DNA of 64,000 nucleotides from Puniceibacterium confluentis. GTDB lineage: Bacteria > Pseudomonadota > Alphaproteobacteria > Rhodobacterales > Rhodobacteraceae. Shown piece by piece: positions 8,843-18,458 of the stretch (positions are counted from its first letter, which is position 1; each line of letters opens with the position of its first letter). Both the position numbers and the translations under genes were made by a program. The notes beneath the pieces were generated by a model. The model was not told where the DNA came from. It saw only the letters and a list, made by a program, of their open reading frames with translations, and ran no database searches. The DNA lies in contig NZ_VOJI01000003.1 of the NCBI RefSeq assembly GCF_007923445.1, forward strand, positions 124,001-188,000, read 5' to 3'.

Positions 8843-10069
8843 TCACCCGTGATATTTGCTGAGCAGCATGGAGCCGTTGGTGCCGCCAAAGCCAAAGGAA
8901 TTGGTCATCACCGTATCGAGCCCGGCATTTTCCACAAGGCTTGTGGCGATTTCCGCAGGTTTGAGGGCTGGATCAAGCGTCTCGACGTTGATCGACGGCG
9001 CGATGAAGTCGTTCTGCAACATCAGCAGGCAATAGATCGCCTCCTGCGCGCCGGTGGCACCCTGGCTGTGGCCGGTCATCGACTTGGTCGAACTCACCGG
9101 GGGGGTAGAGCCGTCGCCGAAGACCCGGCGCACGGCCTCGATCTCGCCGACGTCTCCGACCGGTGTCGATGTGCCGTGGGCGTTGATGTAGCTCACCTTG
9201 CGGTCAGTCAGGGATTGCAGCGCCAGTCGCATCGCCCGTTCACCGCCCTCGCCCGAGGGCGCGACCATGTCGTGGCCATCGGATGTGGCTGCATAGCCGG
9301 TGACTTCGGCATAGATTTTGGCACCGCGCGCCCTGGCGTGCTCCAGTTCCTCGAGCACCAGGATGCCGCCGCCGCCGGCGATCACAAAGCCGTCGCGGCC
9401 CGCATCGAAGGCGCGCGAAGCCTTGTCCGGTGTGTCGTTGTACTTGGACGACATCGCGCCCATCGCGTCGAACAGGCAGGACAGGGTCCAGTCCAGTTCC
9501 TCACCGCCACCGGCGAACATCACGTCCTGCTTGCCCATCATGATCTGCTCGGCCGCATTGCCGATGCAGTGCAGCGAGGTCGAGCAGGCCGAGGTGATGG
9601 AATAGTTGATGCCCTTGATCTTGTAGGCCGTGCTGAGATTGGCGCTGATGGTCGACGACATGCACTTCGGCACCGCAAACGGCCCGATCCGCTTGGGCGC
9701 GCCATTTGTCAGCACGATCTGATGCGCCGCCAGCATCGCACTGGTCGACGGCCCGCCGGACCCGGCGACCAGTCCGGTGCGCGGGTTGGAAATGTCGCTT
9801 TCCTCAAGCCCGGCATCCGCAATGGCCTGGGCCATGGCGATGTGGGCATAGGCCGCCCCCGGCCCCATGAACCGCAGCGTGCGCTTTTCCACATGCTCGG
9901 TCACGTCCAGCTTGACGTTGCCGGCGATCTGGCTGCGAAAGCCGCGCTCGGCCATCTCGGCATTGGCGGTGATGCCGGATTTCCCCGCCTTCAGCGAGGC
10001 GAGAACCTCCTGGGCATTGTTCCCGATGGACGAGACGATGCCCAGCCCAGTGACGACGACGCGGCGCAT
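8843..10069 (-). CDS. fabB: Beta-ketoacyl-ACP synthase I
   Basis: FabB condenses malonyl-ACP with acyl-ACP and is the synthase that elongates the cis-3-decenoyl intermediate made by FabA. The 408 residues (normal length) hold the thiolase-fold triad: C162 in ACSTSLHC, H298 in NAHGTSTP and H334 in GHSQGATG. Its place directly after fabA and its length fit FabB rather than FabF. It lies 35 bases after the fabA stop. Confidence 0.95.
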   Translation of the reverse strand: MRRVVVTGLGIVSSIGNNAQEVLASLKAGKSGITANAEMAERGFRSQIAGNVKLDVTEHVEKRTLRFMGPGAAYAHIAMAQAIADAGLEESDISNPRTGLVAGSGGPSTSAMLAAHQIVLTNGAPKRIGPFAVPKCMSSTISANLSTAYKIKGINYSITSACSTSLHCIGNAAEQIMMGKQDVMFAGGGEELDWTLSCLFDAMGAMSSKYNDTPDKASRAFDAGRDGFVIAGGGGILVLEELEHARARGAKIYAEVTGYAATSDGHDMVAPSGEGGERAMRLALQSLTDRKVSYINAHGTSTPVGDVGEIEAVRRVFGDGSTPPVSSTKSMTGHSQGATGAQEAIYCLLMLQNDFIAPSINVETLDPALKPAEIATSLVENAGLDTVMTNSFGFGGTNGSMLLSKYHG

Positions 10070-10104
10070 GGCGCTCTCCTCCTGTTGGGTCGCAGACAGC
10101 CGGA

Positions 10105-10614
10105 TCAGCTCTCCGACAGTGCGACCTTCATGTCCTTGACCTGATAGATGACCTCTCCGTCGGCCTCGACGATGCCGTCGGCAACGCCCATGGTCAGACG
10201 GCGGGTCTGTATGGCTTTGGTGAAATCGACCTTGTAGGTCAGCATCTTGCGGTCAGGGCGCACCATGCCGGTCAGCTTGACCTCGCCCACGCCCAGCGCA
10301 TAGCCGCGCCCCTGCCAGCCACGCCAGCCAAGGTTGAACCCGGTCAGCTGCCAAAGACCGTCCAGCCCCAGACAGCCGGGCATGATCGGATTGCCGGGAA
10401 AGTGGCAATCAAAGAACCAGAGGTCCGGTGCAATGTCGAATTCGGCCACCACATGGCCCTTGCCGTGCAGCCCGCCGTCACCGGAAATCTCGGTGATCCG
10501 GTCCATCATCAGCATCGGCGGTTCGGGCAGTTGGGCATTGCCGGGGCCGAACAATTCGCCACGGGCGCATTTCAGCAGATCTTCCTTGTCGAACTGGCTC
10601 GGGTAATCAGCCAT
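10105..10614 (-). CDS. fabA: 3-hydroxydecanoyl-ACP dehydratase/isomerase
   Basis: FabA dehydrates 3-hydroxydecanoyl-ACP and isomerises the product, the branch point to unsaturated fatty acids. The 169 residues form a hot-dog fold with catalytic H71 ([13 protein letters not shown]) and D85 ([13 protein letters not shown]), matching E. coli H70 and D84. It is the first gene of the fab operon and is divergent from irr. The organism therefore uses the anaerobic FabA/FabB route. Confidence 0.96.
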   Translation of the reverse strand: MADYPSQFDKEDLLKCARGELFGPGNAQLPEPPMLMMDRITEISGDGGLHGKGHVVAEFDIAPDLWFFDCHFPGNPIMPGCLGLDGLWQLTGFNLGWRGWQGRGYALGVGEVKLTGMVRPDRKMLTYKVDFTKAIQTRRLTMGVADGIVEADGEVIYQVKDMKVALSES

Positions 10615-10655
10615 ATAGCGCGCGCCTCATCTGTTGGTCTCAATCCGTCTGCTTC

Positions 10656-10684
10656 CTCTAGCATCGGGGTCGCGCAGGGCGCAA
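10656..10684 (-). promoter_or_regulatory. Candidate promoter of fabA-fabB-fabI
   Basis: On the minus strand TTGCGC and CTAGAG stand 17 bases apart, about 40-70 bases upstream of the fabA start. The match to the sigma-70 consensus is moderate, and an alternative -35 (TTGAAC) lies a little further upstream. Confidence 0.35.
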
Positions 10685-10730
10685 GCCTGCGGTTCAAGCC
10701 TCAGCGCCCGGGGGGCCTGGGCAATTTCGT

Positions 10731-10760
10731 TTGAAATCCCGGCCCCTGACGCTCTATATA
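10731..10760 (+). promoter_or_regulatory. Candidate sigma-70 promoter of irr
   Basis: TTGAAA (10731-10736) and TATATA (10755-10760) are separated by 18 bases. Transcription would then begin near 10767. This leaves a short leader that includes the AGAGG ribosome binding site and supports translation from the ATG at 10792 rather than 10768. Confidence 0.5.
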
Positions 10761-10791
10761 TGATCACATGAGACCAGAGGACATGCACCCG

Positions 10792-11214
10792 ATGACACCT
10801 GACGCGGCAAATCGTGGAACCGACTGGCTGGCCCGGGCCGACCTGCGCCCGACCCGTCAGCGTCTGACACTGGCCGCGCTTCTGGTCGGTGACGGCCAGA
10901 ACCGGCATGTCACCGCGGAAAGCCTGTTCGCGGCCGCCAAGGAGAACGGTGAGCGGGTGTCACTGGCAACGGTCTACAACACGCTCAGGGCATTTTGTGA
11001 CGCCGGCCTCATGCAGGAGGTCACGGTGGACGGGTCAAAAAGCTATTTCGACACCAACACCCACGACCATCCGCATTTCTACTGGGAAGATGACGGCTCG
11101 CTGACCGATGCGCCCTCGGACCAGCTGGAAATCGCCCGCCTGCCGCAGGCACCGGAAGGTGCCGAGATCGCCAGCGTCGATGTGGTGATCCGCCTGCGCC
11201 GCACGTCAAGGTGA
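10792..11214 (+). CDS. irr: Irr-type Fur-family iron response regulator
   Basis: This is a DNA-binding regulator of iron and haem homeostasis in alphaproteobacteria. The 140 residues include the winged helix (RPTRQRLTLAALL, then ESLFAAAKENGERVSLATV and YNTLRAFCDAGLM). The Irr-typical HDHPHFYWEDDG segment with an H-x-H haem or metal motif follows. The cysteine haem-regulatory motif (GCPWHD type) of Bradyrhizobium Irr is absent. The lack of Fur's C-terminal CxxC cysteines also argues for Irr. In-frame ATGs at 10768 and 10783 are possible; 10792 is preferred from the predicted promoter and ribosome binding site. Linkage to fabA-fabB-fabI is conserved in many alphaproteobacteria. Confidence 0.88.
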   Translation: MTPDAANRGTDWLARADLRPTRQRLTLAALLVGDGQNRHVTAESLFAAAKENGERVSLATVYNTLRAFCDAGLMQEVTVDGSKSYFDTNTHDHPHFYWEDDGSLTDAPSDQLEIARLPQAPEGAEIASVDVVIRLRRTSR

Positions 11215-11247
11215 CGCCGCAAGCCAGCGGCAGAGTCTGAGCAGTCG

Positions 11248-12420
11248 CTAGACCGGCGACAGAGGCACCGGTTGACCACGCTGCCAGACCGCGCAGAGTT
11301 CGAGTGCGTCGCTCAGGTACACCAGATCCGCCGCGCAACCCGCCTGCAGAACGCCCGCGTTCACCCCGGCCGCGCGCGCCGGGCGCCGGGTTGCCATCGA
11401 CAGCGCCCGCTCCAGCGGCACCCCCACCCCGACAAGATTGCGCACCGCCGTCGGCAGATCCAGATCCGCCCCGGCAAGTGTGCCGTCGCCCAGTCTCAGC
11501 GTGCGGTCGCGCCGGAACACCCGCTGTCCGGTCAAGGTGAAAGCGTCGATGGCGCTGCCTGCCGGCGCCATGGCATCGCTGACCAGAAACAACCCGTCCT
11601 TTTGTGCATCCGCCGCCAGTGCGACCTGCAATGTCGCCGGATGCACGTGCACCAGATCGGCGATGATCCCCGATGAAACGCCCGGCGCGCCAAGTGCCGC
11701 CCCCACCAGACCCGGCGCGCGGCTGCCAAGCTGGCTCATGGCGTTGAACAGATGCGTCACCATCCGCGCACCGGCGCCAAACGCGGCCTGCGCCTGTTCC
11801 AGGCTGCAGTCGGAATGCCCGAGCGAGACGGTGACCCCGGCTTTCGCCAGCGCCGCGATCTGCTCCGGTCTGACCGATTCCGGCGCCAGGGTGACAATCA
11901 GCGTCGGCAGACGCCGGGCCGCCCCCAGCAACACGGCCAGATCCGCATCGTCCATCTCCCGGATGCGGCCGGGATCATGTGCGCCCTTGCGGGCTGGCGC
12001 GATGTGCGGCCCCTCGAGGTGCAGGCCGCCGATTCCCGGCACGTCCAGCGCCATCGCCTCGCAGACCGCAGCGATCGCGGCCAGTGTCCTGTCGGCGGTG
12101 TCCGTGATCAGAGTGGGCATTATCGTCGTTGCCCCCAAACCCGCATGGGCCTGCGCGATGCGCTGCAGGGTCGGCACATCCGGCCGGTCGTTGAACAGAA
12201 CGCCGCCGCCGCCGTTGACTTGCAGGTCAACGAACCCCGGGCTCAGGATACCGCCGCCCAATACCATGTGCGCCACGTCGTCCCGCGCCAGGTCGTCCTG
12301 CACCGCCTCCAACGGCGCCAGCGCGGCGATCCGCTGCTGGTCCATCACGACCGCCAGGCCGTCGTGCAGGGTCGTGCCATCAAACACCCTGGCACCCGAA
12401 AGCACGGTCCGCCCTGTCAT
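11248..12420 (-). CDS. nagA: N-acetylglucosamine-6-phosphate deacetylase
   Basis: NagA removes acetate from GlcNAc-6-phosphate in amino-sugar and peptidoglycan recycling. The 390 residues form the amidohydrolase barrel: GFVDLQVNGGGG near the N terminus, GLHLEGPHI (metal-binding glutamate), SLGHSD, VTHLFNAMSQL and the catalytic aspartate in LVSDAMAPAG. The ATG at 12420 overlaps the kinase stop (ATGA), so the pair is translationally coupled. No deaminase (nagB) or sugar transporter is visible nearby. Confidence 0.93.
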   Translation of the reverse strand: MTGRTVLSGARVFDGTTLHDGLAVVMDQQRIAALAPLEAVQDDLARDDVAHMVLGGGILSPGFVDLQVNGGGGVLFNDRPDVPTLQRIAQAHAGLGATTIMPTLITDTADRTLAAIAAVCEAMALDVPGIGGLHLEGPHIAPARKGAHDPGRIREMDDADLAVLLGAARRLPTLIVTLAPESVRPEQIAALAKAGVTVSLGHSDCSLEQAQAAFGAGARMVTHLFNAMSQLGSRAPGLVGAALGAPGVSSGIIADLVHVHPATLQVALAADAQKDGLFLVSDAMAPAGSAIDAFTLTGQRVFRRDRTLRLGDGTLAGADLDLPTAVRNLVGVGVPLERALSMATRRPARAAGVNAGVLQAGCAADLVYLSDALELCAVWQRGQPVPLSPV

Positions 12421-13289
12421 CGCTCTGCACGCTCCGCCAGGGTTGCCGCCAGTGCCAGTGCGCCATCCAGCGCACTGCCGCGCGGCGGCACCAATGCCGC
12501 CAGGATTTCGGGCGCCAGCCACGGCGCGTATCTGGGACCGAGCCCGCCCAGCAGGCAGACCGGTTCGCCCGGGCGCCAGCCCAGCGCATGCAGCCCCCGG
12601 ACGATGTAACCGGCTCCCTCCGCCAACAGACCCTGCGCCAGGGCATCATCGGCCTCGGCCGCCGTCACGATCTCGGGGGCCAGCGCCGCAAACTCTGCCG
12701 CGCCCGCACTGCGGGCAAAGTCTATCACGCCTGTCACCCCGCCCAACCTGTCACGTATCGAGATGCAGAGGGCGGTGTCCGGCACGATGTCATCCGCCGC
12801 CTGCAAGGCCCCGGCCAGCGCGCGGCGTCCCAGCCATGCGCCAGAGGCCTCGTCGCCCAGCACCATCCCGTGCCCGCCGATGAATTTTGTCCCTGCAGAG
12901 GTCTTCCGACCCAGAAACGACCCGGTGCCCACCGAAACCACACATCCTGTGCCGGCCCCCAGCGCCCCCGCCAGCGCGGCAGGCCGGTCTTCTTCGACCA
13001 TCACCGTCGCAAACGGCAGCGCCGCCGCGACCCGCGCCGCACACCGGGAATCCAGCACTCCGGCCAGCCCGATGTAGGCAGGCACCGCCCAGAGGACCTC
13101 GGGCCTGAGCTGCGCCCGTTCACCCAGCGCGGCAAGGCAGTCGCGCAGAACCGCCAAGGCCGCGTCGAAATCGCTGGTGACATTGGCTCCCGCCCCGATG
13201 ACTTCATGGCGCTGACCCTGCCAGAGCAGGGCAACGCGGCAGGTGCTGCCACCTCCGTCCACGCCCAGCACCGCCCGTGGCTCAGCCAT
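12417..13289 (-). CDS. BadF/BadG-type N-acetylglucosamine (amino sugar) kinase
   Basis: The protein has 290 residues with the sugar kinase/Hsp70 actin-like ATPase fold. Phosphate-1 is GVDGGGSTCRVAL, followed by SVGTGSFLG, GDEASGAWLGRRAL and the adenosine-site segment CLLGGLGPRYAPWLAP. This is the BcrAD/BadFG family, whose members next to nagA phosphorylate N-acetylglucosamine or glucosamine. It would supply GlcNAc-6-P to NagA. Substrate assignment rests on the operon, not on residues I can verify. Glucosamine kinase is the main alternative. Confidence 0.82.
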   Translation of the reverse strand: MAEPRAVLGVDGGGSTCRVALLWQGQRHEVIGAGANVTSDFDAALAVLRDCLAALGERAQLRPEVLWAVPAYIGLAGVLDSRCAARVAAALPFATVMVEEDRPAALAGALGAGTGCVVSVGTGSFLGRKTSAGTKFIGGHGMVLGDEASGAWLGRRALAGALQAADDIVPDTALCISIRDRLGGVTGVIDFARSAGAAEFAALAPEIVTAAEADDALAQGLLAEGAGYIVRGLHALGWRPGEPVCLLGGLGPRYAPWLAPEILAALVPPRGSALDGALALAATLAERAER

Positions 13290-13346
13290 GTGACACCACG
13301 TGATGTGCCGACCGCCCGCCGCGGCGTTCCCTGTCAGATGTGCACG

Positions 13347-14381
13347 TCACTTCTTCTTGCCACGCAGTTGCATCGTCCGGTTGCCGCGCGGTCCGGTGGC
13401 GACCGGCGTATTGTCGCGGTTCTCGAGGGAAAGCTTGCGCCAGCGCTCCAGCCGCGCCGGGTCGAGATCGCCGCGCTCGATCGCTGCCTGCACGGCGCAG
13501 CCCGGCTCGTGCGCATGGGTGCAGTCTCGAAAGCGGCACTCCGGGGCAAGCTCGGTGATCTCGGAAAACACCAGATCCAGACCGTCCGCGGAATCACTCA
13601 TGTGCAGGGTCCGCATCCCCGGCGTGTCGATCACCCAGCCGCCCCCCCGGATCCTGTGCAGCGACCGCGAGGTGGTGGTGTGCCTGCCCTTGGCGTCCGC
13701 CTCGCGGATACCACCGGTTTCCTGCACATCGCCCTCGTCACTCGCGGCCAGCGTGTTCAGCAGGGTAGATTTTCCAACCCCGGACGATCCCACCAGCGCC
13801 ACGGTCTGCCCCGCACCGCACCAGGGCACCAGAGGGTCCACGGCCTCTGGCGTCTTCGCGTTCAACGCGACCACCGCCAGCCCGCGCTGCAAGGCCGCCG
13901 CCTGCGCCAGATAAGGCTCGGCGCTCGCGACCTTGTCGGCCTTTGTCAGCACGATAACCGGTTGCGTTCCCGCCTCGTTGCACAGCGCCAGATACCGCTC
14001 GAGCCGGGCCGGGTTGAAATCCGCGTTGCAGGAGGTGACGATGAACAGCGTGTCGACATTGGCCGCGATCAGCTGCGGCTCCCGTCCGCCTTCCGTTCGG
14101 CGCTGCAACAGGGATCCCCGCTCGAGACGGCGCAGCAGCAGGTTGCTGCCCGGCTCGGCCAGAACCCAGTCTCCGACAGCAAAGTCCGCTGTGCTGGTCC
14201 GGGGCCCGAGCCCCAGCCGCACCGGCCCGGCGACGCCGATCGCCGTCATCCGTGCCCGATGCACCGTCGCCACGCGCAGGCGCAGCAGTCCGGTCTCCTC
14301 CTCGGACAACTGGGTGTCAAAGGCCGCGCTCCAGCCAAGCGCCGCAAGGTCAGTAGGAATATCTCTGCCGGTCTGTGTCAT
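13347..14381 (-). CDS. rsgA: Small ribosomal subunit biogenesis GTPase RsgA
   Basis: RsgA is a circularly permuted GTPase that checks late 30S assembly. The 344 residues have an OB-fold (about 45-110) and the permuted G motifs: G4 (LTKAD) precedes G1 (GSSGVGKSTLLN) and G3 (DTPGM). A C-terminal zinc site follows (CRFRDCTHAHEPGC). The ATG at 14381 follows AGGAG with short spacing; an ATG 12 bases upstream is an alternative. It stands alone, 57 bases past the kinase start. Confidence 0.93.
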   Translation of the reverse strand: MTQTGRDIPTDLAALGWSAAFDTQLSEEETGLLRLRVATVHRARMTAIGVAGPVRLGLGPRTSTADFAVGDWVLAEPGSNLLLRRLERGSLLQRRTEGGREPQLIAANVDTLFIVTSCNADFNPARLERYLALCNEAGTQPVIVLTKADKVASAEPYLAQAAALQRGLAVVALNAKTPEAVDPLVPWCGAGQTVALVGSSGVGKSTLLNTLAASDEGDVQETGGIREADAKGRHTTTSRSLHRIRGGGWVIDTPGMRTLHMSDSADGLDLVFSEITELAPECRFRDCTHAHEPGCAVQAAIERGDLDPARLERWRKLSLENRDNTPVATGPRGNRTMQLRGKKK

Positions 14382-14722
14382 GATCTCCTGCATGAATGCG
14401 GCGCGCCGCGAAAGCAAGCCTTGCCGCAGTGCTTCCTGCATCGGAGCGGCCTTCTGACCACGTCGCACACCGGCCCCACCGCCCCGCGGTCCGGCGCCGC
14501 ATCGGGGCTGACGCGTCCCGGCGGGGGCGGCGCGGAGCCACCTGCCGACGGCGGGTGGCGACACACCCGGCGCGCCGCAGGCGCTCCGTCGGATCGGCGC
14601 GAGTGATTCATCGGCTCGGGCGGTTCACCCGGACCGCGACGCACAGCCCTGGCTTATGCCTTGCCCGGCCTCACCGGTATTGGTAAGCAATCCCGACCAA
14701 TCCGCAGAAAAGGCCGACGTCC
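14382..14722. other. Divergent spacer between rsgA and lldD
   Basis: The 341 bases hold no convincing gene; the frame extensions upstream of rsgA lack ribosome binding sites. The right end carries the inverted repeat at 14679-14701 and must contain the lldD promoter. I see nothing else specific. Confidence 0.5.
14679..14701. promoter_or_regulatory. Inverted repeat in front of lldD, possible operator
   Basis: ATTGGT (14679-14684) and ACCAAT (14696-14701) form a perfect 6-bp dyad with an 11-base spacer, ending 21 bases before the lldD start. The half-site resembles the TTGGT/ACCAA halves used by LldR/PdhR-type GntR regulators. The spacing is longer than in those operators, so the assignment is tentative. 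Confidence 0.35.
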
Positions 14723-15886
14723 ATGCCCGTGATCACCGAGATTGCCGACCTCAAGCGCCTCTATCGCCGCCGGGTGCCGCGGATGTTTTACGACTATGCC
14801 GAATCCGGCAGCTGGTCCGAACAGACCTTCCGCGAAAATTCCAGCGACTTCGACAAGATCTATCTGCGCCAGCGGGTTGCCGTGGATATGGCGGGGCGTA
14901 CGACCGGGTCCAGGATGATCGGCCAGGAGGTGGCGATGCCGGTGGCGCTGGCACCGGTCGGGATGACCGGGATGCAGCACTGCGATGGCGAGATCAAGGC
15001 CGCGCGGGCTGCGGAAAAATTTGGTGTGCCCTATTGCCTCTCGACCATGTCGATCTGCTCGATCGAGGATGTCGCCGCCCACACCAGCAAGCCTTTCTGG
15101 ATGCAGGTCTACACGCTCAAGGACGACGACTACATGCAGCGCCTGTTCGACCGTGCCAAGGCGGCGAACTGTTCGGCTGCGGTGATCACGGTCGATCTGC
15201 AGGTGATGGGGCAGCGCCACAAGGACATCAAGAACGGCCTGTCCGCGCCGCCCAAGCTGACGCCCAGGTCGATCGCCGACATGATGACCAAGGTGCAGTG
15301 GGGCCTTGGCATGTTGTCCACCAAGCGGCGGTTTTTCAGCAACATCGTCGGTCATGCCAAAGGGGTGAGTGACCCGTCGTCGCTGTCCACCTGGATCGCC
15401 GAGGCGTTTGATCCGTCGCTCGACTGGGACCGCATCCGGCAATTCCGCAAGATGTGGGACGGGCCGCTGATCATCAAGGGCATCATGGATGCCCGCGACG
15501 CCCGCGAAGCCTGCAACGTCGGCGCCGACGCCATTGTCGTGTCGAACCACGGCGGGCGGCAGCTGGACGGCACACTCAGTTCCATCCGGGCCCTGCCGGC
15601 CATACTGGACGCGGTCGGCGACCGGATCGAGGTGCATCTCGATTCCGGTATCCGCTCCGGTCAGGACGTGCTCAAGGCGTTGAGCATGGGGGCGAAGGGC
15701 ACCTGGATCGGGCGCGCCTATGTCTATGGTCTGGGTGCAATGGGCGAACAGGGCGTCACCCGCGCCCTCGAAGTGATCCACAGGGAACTCGACCTGTCGA
15801 TGGCGATGTGCGGGCGGCGCGATGTGGCCACCCTAGACCGCGACATCCTGCTGATCCCCGAAGATTTTGTCGGCCGCTGGCAGTAA
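14723..15886 (+). CDS. lldD: FMN-dependent L-lactate dehydrogenase / alpha-hydroxy-acid dehydrogenase
   Basis: The protein has 387 residues and a TIM barrel of the FMN alpha-hydroxy-acid dehydrogenase family. It shows MPVALAPVGMTGMQH for FMN, K252 in LIIKGIM, and the catalytic H276 and substrate-binding R279 in SNHGGRQLD. The length and PYCLSTMSICSIEDV fit LldD, which oxidises L-lactate to pyruvate and passes electrons to quinone at the inner membrane. Glycolate or mandelate dehydrogenase is an alternative. No lactate permease is adjacent. Confidence 0.85.
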   Translation: MPVITEIADLKRLYRRRVPRMFYDYAESGSWSEQTFRENSSDFDKIYLRQRVAVDMAGRTTGSRMIGQEVAMPVALAPVGMTGMQHCDGEIKAARAAEKFGVPYCLSTMSICSIEDVAAHTSKPFWMQVYTLKDDDYMQRLFDRAKAANCSAAVITVDLQVMGQRHKDIKNGLSAPPKLTPRSIADMMTKVQWGLGMLSTKRRFFSNIVGHAKGVSDPSSLSTWIAEAFDPSLDWDRIRQFRKMWDGPLIIKGIMDARDAREACNVGADAIVVSNHGGRQLDGTLSSIRALPAILDAVGDRIEVHLDSGIRSGQDVLKALSMGAKGTWIGRAYVYGLGAMGEQGVTRALEVIHRELDLSMAMCGRRDVATLDRDILLIPEDFVGRWQ

Positions 15887-16018
15887 CGCCACGCGGCCCG
15901 GACCGCCCGAGCCCCGGGTTGCGGCTGCGGGCGGCGGGCCACAAACCGCGCCTGGCCTTGCACCCCACATCCACTGGCTCTAGAAGCGGCCCGTCACAGA
16001 GGTGAAAAGGAACACATC

Positions 16019-17116
16019 ATGGGCTTCAAGATGGGAATCGTGGGTCTGCCCAACGTGGGCAAATCGACCCTTTTCAACGCGCTGACAAAGACCGCCGCCG
16101 CCCAGGCCGCAAACTTTCCGTTCTGCACGATCGAGCCCAACGTCGGCGACGTCGCCGTGCCCGATGCGCGACTGGACCGGCTGGCCGCGATTGCGAAGTC
16201 CAAGCAGATCATCCCGACACGCATGACCTTTGTGGACATCGCCGGGCTGGTCAAGGGCGCCTCCAAGGGCGAAGGTCTGGGCAACCAGTTCCTGGCCAAC
16301 ATCCGCGAAGTCGACGCCATTGCCCATGTGCTGCGCTGTTTCGAGGATGGCGATGTTGTGCATGTCGACGGACGTGTCGACCCGGTCGCCGATGCCGAGA
16401 CCATCGAGACCGAGCTGATGATTTCCGACATCGAATCGATCGAAAAGCGGCTGGTCAACATCACCCGCAAGGTGCGCGGCGGCGACAAGGAGGCGGTCCA
16501 GCAGGAGCGCCTGATGAAAGCCGCGCTCGCCGCTCTGGAGCAGGGCCAGCCGGCCCGCACGGTGCAGGTCGACGCCGAAGATGCCAAGGCGTGGAAGATG
16601 TTGCAGCTGCTGACCACCAAGCCGGTGCTCTATGTCTGCAACGTCTCTGAAGAAGAGGCCGCCAGCGGCAACGCGCATTCCGAGAACGTGGCGAGGATGG
16701 CCGCGTCGCAGGGAAATTCCCATGTGGTGATCTCGGCCAAGATCGAAGAGGACATCTCGCAGCTTGACGCCGACGAAGCCGAGATGTTCCTGTCCGAGAT
16801 GGGTCTGGAAGAGGCCGGGCTCGACCGTCTGATCCGCGCGGGCTATGCCCTGCTGCATCTCGAGACCTATTTCACCGTTGGCCCGAAAGAGGCGCGCGCC
16901 TGGACCATCCGTCATGGCACCTCTGCCCCCCAGGCCGCCGGGGTGATCCACGGCGATTTCGAGCGCGGCTTCATCCGCGCCGAGACAATCGCTTATGACG
17001 ACTTTGTCACTCTGGGCGGCGAACAGCCGGCCAAGGACGCCGGCAAGATGCGCGCCGAGGGCAAGACCTACACCGTCAAGGACGGTGACGTGCTGCACTT
17101 CCTGTTCAACACCTGA
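16019..17116 (+). CDS. ychF: Redox-regulated ATPase YchF (Obg family)
   Basis: The protein has 365 residues. The P-loop GLPNVGKSTLFNAL (about 8-21) is followed by switch region DIAGLVKGASKGEGLGNQF, a coiled-coil insertion (about 130-200) and a C-terminal TGS domain (about 280-365). YchF/OLA1 proteins bind ribosomes and prefer ATP over GTP. The ATG at 16019 has AAAGGA upstream. It is probably a single-gene transcript, 132 bases after lldD. Confidence 0.95.
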   Translation: MGFKMGIVGLPNVGKSTLFNALTKTAAAQAANFPFCTIEPNVGDVAVPDARLDRLAAIAKSKQIIPTRMTFVDIAGLVKGASKGEGLGNQFLANIREVDAIAHVLRCFEDGDVVHVDGRVDPVADAETIETELMISDIESIEKRLVNITRKVRGGDKEAVQQERLMKAALAALEQGQPARTVQVDAEDAKAWKMLQLLTTKPVLYVCNVSEEEAASGNAHSENVARMAASQGNSHVVISAKIEEDISQLDADEAEMFLSEMGLEEAGLDRLIRAGYALLHLETYFTVGPKEARAWTIRHGTSAPQAAGVIHGDFERGFIRAETIAYDDFVTLGGEQPAKDAGKMRAEGKTYTVKDGDVLHFLFNT

Positions 17117-17489
17117 GGCGCGGACGCCCCGGCGCGCAACTCCGGCGCGCTGAGGATTTGCAGCCGCGTCGCAAGCCGGACGGCATGATCCGGCGGGCCA
17201 GACGCTGAACGGCGCGCATGGGTCGGCACATTCCGCCCGATTTTTCCAGCCAAAGCCCGGCTCCGGCGCGCCTGTCAGATCGAGCCCCGGTCCGGGGCCC
17301 GAAAGCGGGCTGTGACGGGCTCACCACGCACCAGCCACTGTCGCCGTCCGCGCCTCTGACATCGAAGGCGCGATTTCACGCAGAGCGCCGCGCCCGGGCC
17401 GACGAATGTCTGAAACAGCTTAAACCCTGACAAGGTTTCTGACAGAATTGGCCGACCTGGACGCCCGTCCGCCGATCAGAAAGCCCGAC
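17117..17489. other. Spacer between ychF and the LysR gene
   Basis: The 373 bases contain no supported gene. A GC hairpin (GCGCGC at 17132-17137 and 17145-17150) shortly after ychF could slow transcription but has no T-run. The LysR frame is open back to a TTG at 17448, which I treat as leader sequence. Confidence 0.4.
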
Positions 17490-18422
17490 ATGGATGCCAA
17501 CCTGCCCTCGGATCTGAACTGGAACCATCTGCGGATGTTTTACATGATCGCCAAGGAAAAGAGCATTACGAAAGCCGCCCGGCGCCTTGGGCTCAGCCAG
17601 CCCTCGGTCAGCAGCGCCCTGCAAAAACTCGAGGCGCAACTGGACTGTCAGCTGGTGTTCCGCGACAGCCGCCACTTTGAGCTGACCCTGCGCGGCGACA
17701 AGATCTTTCAGGAATGCCGCGACATCTTTCACAGCGCCGAGCGTATCTCGCTTCTGGTGCGCGACGCGACCGAAGAGGAGCGTGGCCAGGTCCGGTATCA
17801 GATCATCAGCAATCTGGTTTCACCCACACTGGACGAACTGCTGCGCCTGTATCACCAGCGTCACCCCTCGGTGATGTTCCAGAGCGAGATCCAGAACAGC
17901 CAGGTGATTGTGCACAACATTCAGCAGGGCCGGTTGGGGCTGGGGTTCTGCCTGCTGGCAAAGCCACTGATCAACCTGACTTCGATCCGGCTGTTCCGCG
18001 AAGAGTTCCGGGTGTTCTGCGGTGCCGAACATCCGTTCTTTGGCACCGAGACCGTCAGCGTCCGTGACCTGCAACGCGAACCCTTCATCTCGTTCGCCTG
18101 TGCCACCGAAGGCATGGGCCTGGAGCCGATGTCGGTGCTGCGCGAGGGCACACACCTTGGCAACCGGATCAACGGGCTGAGCACCAATCTGGAAGAGGTG
18201 CGCCGGATGATCGTTGCCGGGCTGGGCATCGGCATACTGCCCCTGATGTCGGTGACCAGCGACATTCGGGACGGATCCCTCTGGCCGCTGAAGATCACCG
18301 ACGAACCGATTGGCGCGGATGTGTACCTGGTGCATGCGCCAATGGACAAGCTGACCCCGTCCGAGCAAAAATTTGTGCAGATGGCGCAGGAGCTTATCGC
18401 GCTTTACCCCGATATGAACTGA
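17490..18422 (+). CDS. LysR-family transcriptional regulator
   Basis: The protein has 310 residues. An N-terminal winged helix (LNWNHLRMFYMIAKEKS, then TKAARRLGLSQPSVSSALQ, about 8-60) and a periplasmic-binding-like effector domain (about 95-300) give normal family length. The ATG at 17490 is chosen over a TTG at 17448 because family members start near this point. It converges on the TRAP/carbamoylase operon, so it may control that operon. LysR regulators are more often divergent from their targets, and I see no direct evidence. Confidence 0.87.
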   Translation: MDANLPSDLNWNHLRMFYMIAKEKSITKAARRLGLSQPSVSSALQKLEAQLDCQLVFRDSRHFELTLRGDKIFQECRDIFHSAERISLLVRDATEEERGQVRYQIISNLVSPTLDELLRLYHQRHPSVMFQSEIQNSQVIVHNIQQGRLGLGFCLLAKPLINLTSIRLFREEFRVFCGAEHPFFGTETVSVRDLQREPFISFACATEGMGLEPMSVLREGTHLGNRINGLSTNLEEVRRMIVAGLGIGILPLMSVTSDIRDGSLWPLKITDEPIGADVYLVHAPMDKLTPSEQKFVQMAQELIALYPDMN

Positions 18423-18458
18423 TCCCGGGCCAGCATCGCCGTTGGCCGGTCAGAGGGC

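Noticed and set aside
17448-17489. TTG start for the LysR regulator
   Set aside because: It adds 14 residues not seen in the family and lacks a ribosome binding site; ATG 17490 is preferred.
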